This document shows positions 6,928-7,285 of a DNA stretch of 7,285 bases, one piece after another. The notes under the pieces are model-generated. The model searched no databases and had not been told where the DNA came from. It saw only the letters and a program-made list of their open reading frames with translations. A program made the translations under genes and the position numbers. The DNA is from Caldisericota bacterium (GTDB lineage Bacteria > Caldisericota > Caldisericia > Cryosericales > Cryosericaceae): positions 1-7,285 of the forward strand of contig JAPLGI010000140.1 in assembly GCA_026390245.1 (NCBI GenBank), given 5' to 3'. Every line of letters starts with the position of its first letter. The first letter of the stretch is position 1.

Positions 6928-7206
6928 GTGACAAAGTCGGATCTTGTAAGGGTGGTTGCAGCGAAGACAGGTTGTTCCAGGGCCGTTGTGGAAACCGTGC
7001 TGCACCAGGCTTTGAGCACTTCCAGCAAGGAGTTGCGGGCAGGTCGTAGGGTTACCCTGACCGGTTTTGGGGCTTTCTGCGTGTCCACAAGAATGGCTCA
7101 CTCGGGCGTGAACCCGAAAACGCGTGAAGCGGTGAACGTGCCGGAGAAACGGGTTGTGACCTTTCGGGCTAGCGGGAAGCTGAAGAAGCTGGTTGAGAAC
7201 AAATAG
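6928..7206 (+). CDS. HU/IHF-family histone-like DNA-binding protein
   Basis: 92 residues, standard for HU. HU forms dimers that bend and compact DNA in the nucleoid. The N-terminal MTKSDLVRVVAAKTGCSRAV matches the first HU helices, LTGFGAF (44-50) is the central beta signature, and the DNA-binding arm contains NPKT with the intercalating proline at position 63. The end VVTFRASGKLKKLV corresponds to the usual PAFKPGKALK region. Two arm residues differ from the common GRNPxTG: Val61 replaces the arginine and Arg66 replaces the glycine. GTG at 6928 is preceded by AAAAGG (6915-6920) with a 7-base spacer. The gene is separated from the ispH operon by about 260 bases and is followed after one base by tRNA-Pro, so the two probably share a transcript. 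HU versus IHF-like cannot be settled from this sequence, so no symbol is given. Confidence 0.93.
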   Translation: MTKSDLVRVVAAKTGCSRAVVETVLHQALSTSSKELRAGRRVTLTGFGAFCVSTRMAHSGVNPKTREAVNVPEKRVVTFRASGKLKKLVENK

Positions 7207-7207
7207 T

Positions 7208-7285
7208 CGGGGCGTGGCGTAGTTTGGCTAGCGCACCAGCATGGGGTGCTGGGGGTCACAAGTTCGAATCTTGTCGCCCCGACCA
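7208..7285 (+). tRNA. tRNA-Pro, anticodon GGG, CCA encoded
   Basis: A full 78-base cloverleaf can be folded by hand. The acceptor stem CGGGGCG (7208-7214) pairs with CGCCCCG (7275-7281). The D stem GCGT/GCGC (7217-7220, 7231-7234) encloses the GG-containing loop. The anticodon stem CCAGC/GCTGG (7236-7240, 7248-7252) holds the loop ATGGGGT with anticodon GGG at 7243-7245. The T arm ACAAG-TTCGAAT-CTTGT spans 7258-7274. Discriminator A is at 7282 and CCA at 7283-7285. The C1-G72 pair with A73 is the bacterial proline tRNA identity signature, which supports the anticodon reading. It decodes CCC and CCU. The 5' end is one base after the HU stop, so maturation must come from RNase P cleavage of a longer RNA. 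The gene ends exactly at the window edge. Confidence 0.97.

Noticed and set aside
6678..7049. 123-codon open frame starting with GTG
   Set aside because: It has no ribosome site and no recognised similarity, and its last third is the HU gene in another frame. It is kept only as a point to check within the gap finding.
1..7285. Undescribed defence, mobile or biosynthetic system
   Set aside because: All genes are recognisable core housekeeping functions; there is no repeat array, transposase, integrase, toxin-antitoxin pair or compositional break visible.

Overview
The window is a densely packed bacterial housekeeping region read entirely from the + strand: nine protein genes in a row (the first cut by the window edge), a roughly 260-base gap, a histone-like HU gene, and a proline tRNA that ends exactly at the window edge. 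I see no insertion sequence, phage gene, CRISPR array or defence-type system. The base composition looks moderately GC-rich (by eye), and GTG and TTG starts are used beside ATG.

Region 1 (1-3233) handles termination and nucleotide salvage: the C-terminal half of Rho, thymidine kinase (tdk), peptide chain release factor 1 (prfA) and the methyltransferase PrmC, which modifies the GGQ glutamine of RF1. The order rho-tdk-prfA-prmC is familiar from Firmicutes and several deep-branching phyla, but the ribosomal protein L31 gene (rpmE) that often sits between rho and tdk is missing. Region 2 (3230-6665) continues without a break: plsY (first acylation of glycerol-3-phosphate), a YrdC-domain threonylcarbamoyl-AMP synthase (t6A tRNA modification), cmk (CMP kinase), plsC (second acylation, making phosphatidic acid) and ispH (last step of the MEP isoprenoid route). 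From prfA to ispH nearly every junction is a start/stop overlap or has no gap (TTGA, ATGA, TAG-ATG, GTGA, and two short overlaps), so these genes are almost certainly cotranscribed and translationally coupled.

Region 3 (6666-7285) differs. A stretch of about 260 bases with no recognisable gene holds a short inverted repeat, a perfect 15-base palindrome and one plausible promoter. It is followed by an HU-family gene whose stop codon lies one base before the mature 5' end of tRNA-Pro(GGG). HU and the tRNA are therefore probably one transcript.

Taxonomy: a bacterium with PlsY-type lipid synthesis, a zinc-type (TK1-like) thymidine kinase, the MEP pathway and a Firmicutes-like gene order. I cannot place it further from the sequence alone. 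The proteins are diverged enough from the textbook versions to suggest a poorly sampled lineage. The observations most worth a second look are the unusual active-site substitutions in IspH, the HU-tRNA fusion transcript and the unexplained gap before HU. I did not find a convincing undescribed system.
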